From Acidobacteriota bacterium (GTDB taxonomy: Bacteria; Acidobacteriota; Vicinamibacteria; Vicinamibacterales; 2-12-FULL-66-21): a DNA stretch of 6,786 nucleotides. The translations under genes and the position numbers were made by a program. Numbering within the stretch: position 1 is the first letter of the stretch; the number at the start of each line of letters is the position of its first letter. The stretch is taken from positions 1 to 6,786 of the forward strand of contig JACDDJ010000253.1 of NCBI GenBank assembly GCA_013817065.1, given 5' to 3'. Below are positions 5,268 through 6,786 of the stretch, piece by piece. The notes under the pieces are model-generated. The model was not told the origin of the DNA. It did not search any database and saw nothing but the letters and a program-made list of their open reading frames with translations.

Positions 5268-6786
5268 GCCCCGCCATGACCCTCGGTCGCCGCAGTTTTC
5301 TTCGCGTCACCGCACTCGCCGGCGGCGGGTTCGTGCTCGCCAGCTACCTCGATCCCCTGGAGCTGCTGGCCCAGGGTCAAGGCAACGCTGCCCCGCCTCT
5401 GCATCCAAACGCGTTCGTCTCGATCGACGGCAACGGTATCGCCACTATCGTCGCCAAGAACCCGGAGATCGGGCAGGGCGTGAAAGTCATGCTGCCGATG
5501 CTGATCGCCGAGGAGCTCGACATCGAGTGGAAGGACGTCCGCATCGAGCAGGGCGACCTCGACTCGGCGAAGTACGGTGGGCAGTCAGCGGGCGGAAGCT
5601 TCGCCACGCCGTCCAACTGGGAGCCGATGCGCCGCATCGGTGGCGCGGCCCGGCACATGCTGATCGCCGCCGCGGCGCAGGCGTGGAACGTGCCCGCCGG
5701 TGAGATCACGACAACGCCAGGACGCCTCGTGCACGCCGGGTCCAACAAGTCGGCCGGCTACGGTGAGTTCGCGGCGGCCGCGGCGAAGATCGCGCCGCCG
5801 GACCCGGCGACACTGACGCTGAAGGACCCGAAGACCTATCGCATCATCGGCAAGCCGATCCCGGGTGTCGACAACCACAAGATCGTCACGGGACAGCCGC
5901 TCTTCGGCAGTGACATCAAGCTCCCGGGCATGCTCTACGCGGTTTATCAGCGCAGTCCGGTGATTGGCGGCAAGGCCATCAGCGCCAATCTCGACGCGAT
6001 CAAGGCGCTGCCCGGCATCCGCCATGCCTTCATCGTCCCTGAGAGCAACGGCGGCGGATCCATGAGCGGTGTCGCGATCGTGGCCGACAGCTGGTGGCTC
6101 GCCGACACCGCGCGCAAGAAGCTGGTCGTCAAGTGGGATGACGGCGTCGCCGCGAACGACAGCTCAGCCGGCTTTGCAAAGCGCGCGATGGAACTCTCGA
6201 AGGAAGCACCGCACGCGACGGCACGCAAGGATGGGGACCCCGCGGCCGCTTTCGCTCAGGCCGCCAAGGTCGTCGAAGCGGCGTACGACTACCCGTTCCT
6301 CGCGCACGCTCCGATGGAGCCGCCAAACGCCACGGCGATCTTCAAGGACGGCAAGCTGGAGATGTGGGCCGGCACGCAGCAGCCCGGCGGCGTTGTCGCC
6401 ACGATCGCGCGCGCGCTTGCAATCACGCCCGCCGACGTCACCGTCCACCTGCCGCGCATGGGCGGCAGCTTCGGCCGCCGGCTCTATAACGACTATGTCG
6501 TCGAGACCGCGGTGATCGCCAAGACCGTCGGCGCACCCGTGCAGTTGCGCTGGTCACGCGAGGACGAGATGCAGCAGGAGGTCTTCCGGCCTGCGGGCTA
6601 CCACTTCCTCAAGGCCGGCGTGGACGCCTCCGGCTCCGTCGTCGCCTGGCAGAACCACTTCGTGTCGTTCAGCGTTGCGGGGCCTCCGGCTGCTCCCGGT
6701 GGGCCGCCGGCGCCTGGTGCCGCGCCGACGCCGGTTCCGCAGGCGGGAACTCCGACCCAGCCAGGCACGGCGCCTCAGGGCGGACC
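5264..6786 (+). CDS. iorB: Isoquinoline 1-oxidoreductase-like beta subunit, molybdopterin-binding (3' end outside window)
   Basis: The frame is open from ATG 5264 to the window end, giving 507 complete codons of a protein that usually exceeds 700 residues. A twin-arginine signal is visible at the N-terminus (GRRSFLRV at 8-15, then a hydrophobic stretch to about 28), so the enzyme is probably folded with its cofactor and exported to the periplasm together with the small subunit. Family motifs include the [18 protein letters not shown] stretch (68-85), [13 protein letters not shown] (346-358), GTQQPG (370-375), the cofactor loop [16 protein letters not shown] (399-414) and [16 protein letters not shown] (430-445). 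It catalyses molybdenum-dependent hydroxylation of an aldehyde or N-heterocycle; the substrate is unknown. From residue 474 (base 6683) it enters a Pro/Gly/Ala/Thr-rich stretch that runs to the window edge, where I would expect ordinary folded sequence. Either this is a lineage-specific linker insertion or the family match breaks there. Confidence 0.92.
   Translation, partial: MSPAMTLGRRSFLRVTALAGGGFVLASYLDPLELLAQGQGNAAPPLHPNAFVSIDGNGIATIVAKNPEIGQGVKVMLPMLIAEELDIEWKDVRIEQGDLDSAKYGGQSAGGSFATPSNWEPMRRIGGAARHMLIAAAAQAWNVPAGEITTTPGRLVHAGSNKSAGYGEFAAAAAKIAPPDPATLTLKDPKTYRIIGKPIPGVDNHKIVTGQPLFGSDIKLPGMLYAVYQRSPVIGGKAISANLDAIKALPGIRHAFIVPESNGGGSMSGVAIVADSWWLADTARKKLVVKWDDGVAANDSSAGFAKRAMELSKEAPHATARKDGDPAAAFAQAAKVVEAAYDYPFLAHAPMEPPNATAIFKDGKLEMWAGTQQPGGVVATIARALAITPADVTVHLPRMGGSFGRRLYNDYVVETAVIAKTVGAPVQLRWSREDEMQQEVFRPAGYHFLKAGVDASGSVVAWQNHFVSFSVAGPPAAPGGPPAPGAAPTPVPQAGTPTQPGTAPQGG

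Overview
The window is high-GC bacterial DNA that I place in Acidobacteriota, probably a Vicinamibacteria-like lineage. The main reason is the 815-residue permease on the minus strand, which has the duplicated MacB/FtsX layout of the ADOP family (acidobacterial duplicated orphan permease). The lineage is inferred from gene content, not from a marker gene.

Layout. Positions 1-240 hold the 3' end of a UvrA-type ABC ATPase gene on the plus strand. Positions 241-392 form a short gap between convergent genes and carry degenerate tandem repeats with an 18-bp period. Positions 393-2840 (minus) encode the ADOP permease. Positions 2841-3034 are a divergent intergenic region. Positions 3035-4288 (plus) encode an ECF sigma factor of the long ECF42 type, with a DUF6596 and TPR-like C-terminal extension. 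Positions 4417-4749 encode a DGPF/YCII-domain protein, the usual genomic partner of ECF42 sigma factors. Positions 4785-5267 and 5264-6786 encode the [2Fe-2S] subunit and the start of the molybdopterin-binding subunit of an isoquinoline 1-oxidoreductase-like molybdenum hydroxylase. The second of these genes runs off the end of the window.

The most interesting observation is a shared promoter-like element, CCTGATGTCGA-N17-CGACNA. It occurs once upstream of the DGPF gene (4341-4374, plus) and once upstream of the divergent permease (2876-2909, minus). Both copies point at their gene and have identical spacing. It resembles the TGTCGA / CGAC-type promoter I recall for ECF42 sigma factors. The simplest reading is a small ECF42 regulon in which the sigma factor drives both its DGPF partner and a membrane permease. 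No anti-sigma gene is visible, so control probably acts through the sigma factor's own C-terminal extension. The molybdenum hydroxylase genes appear to have their own promoter, a perfect TATAAT ending 6 nt before the ATG, which suggests a leaderless transcript.
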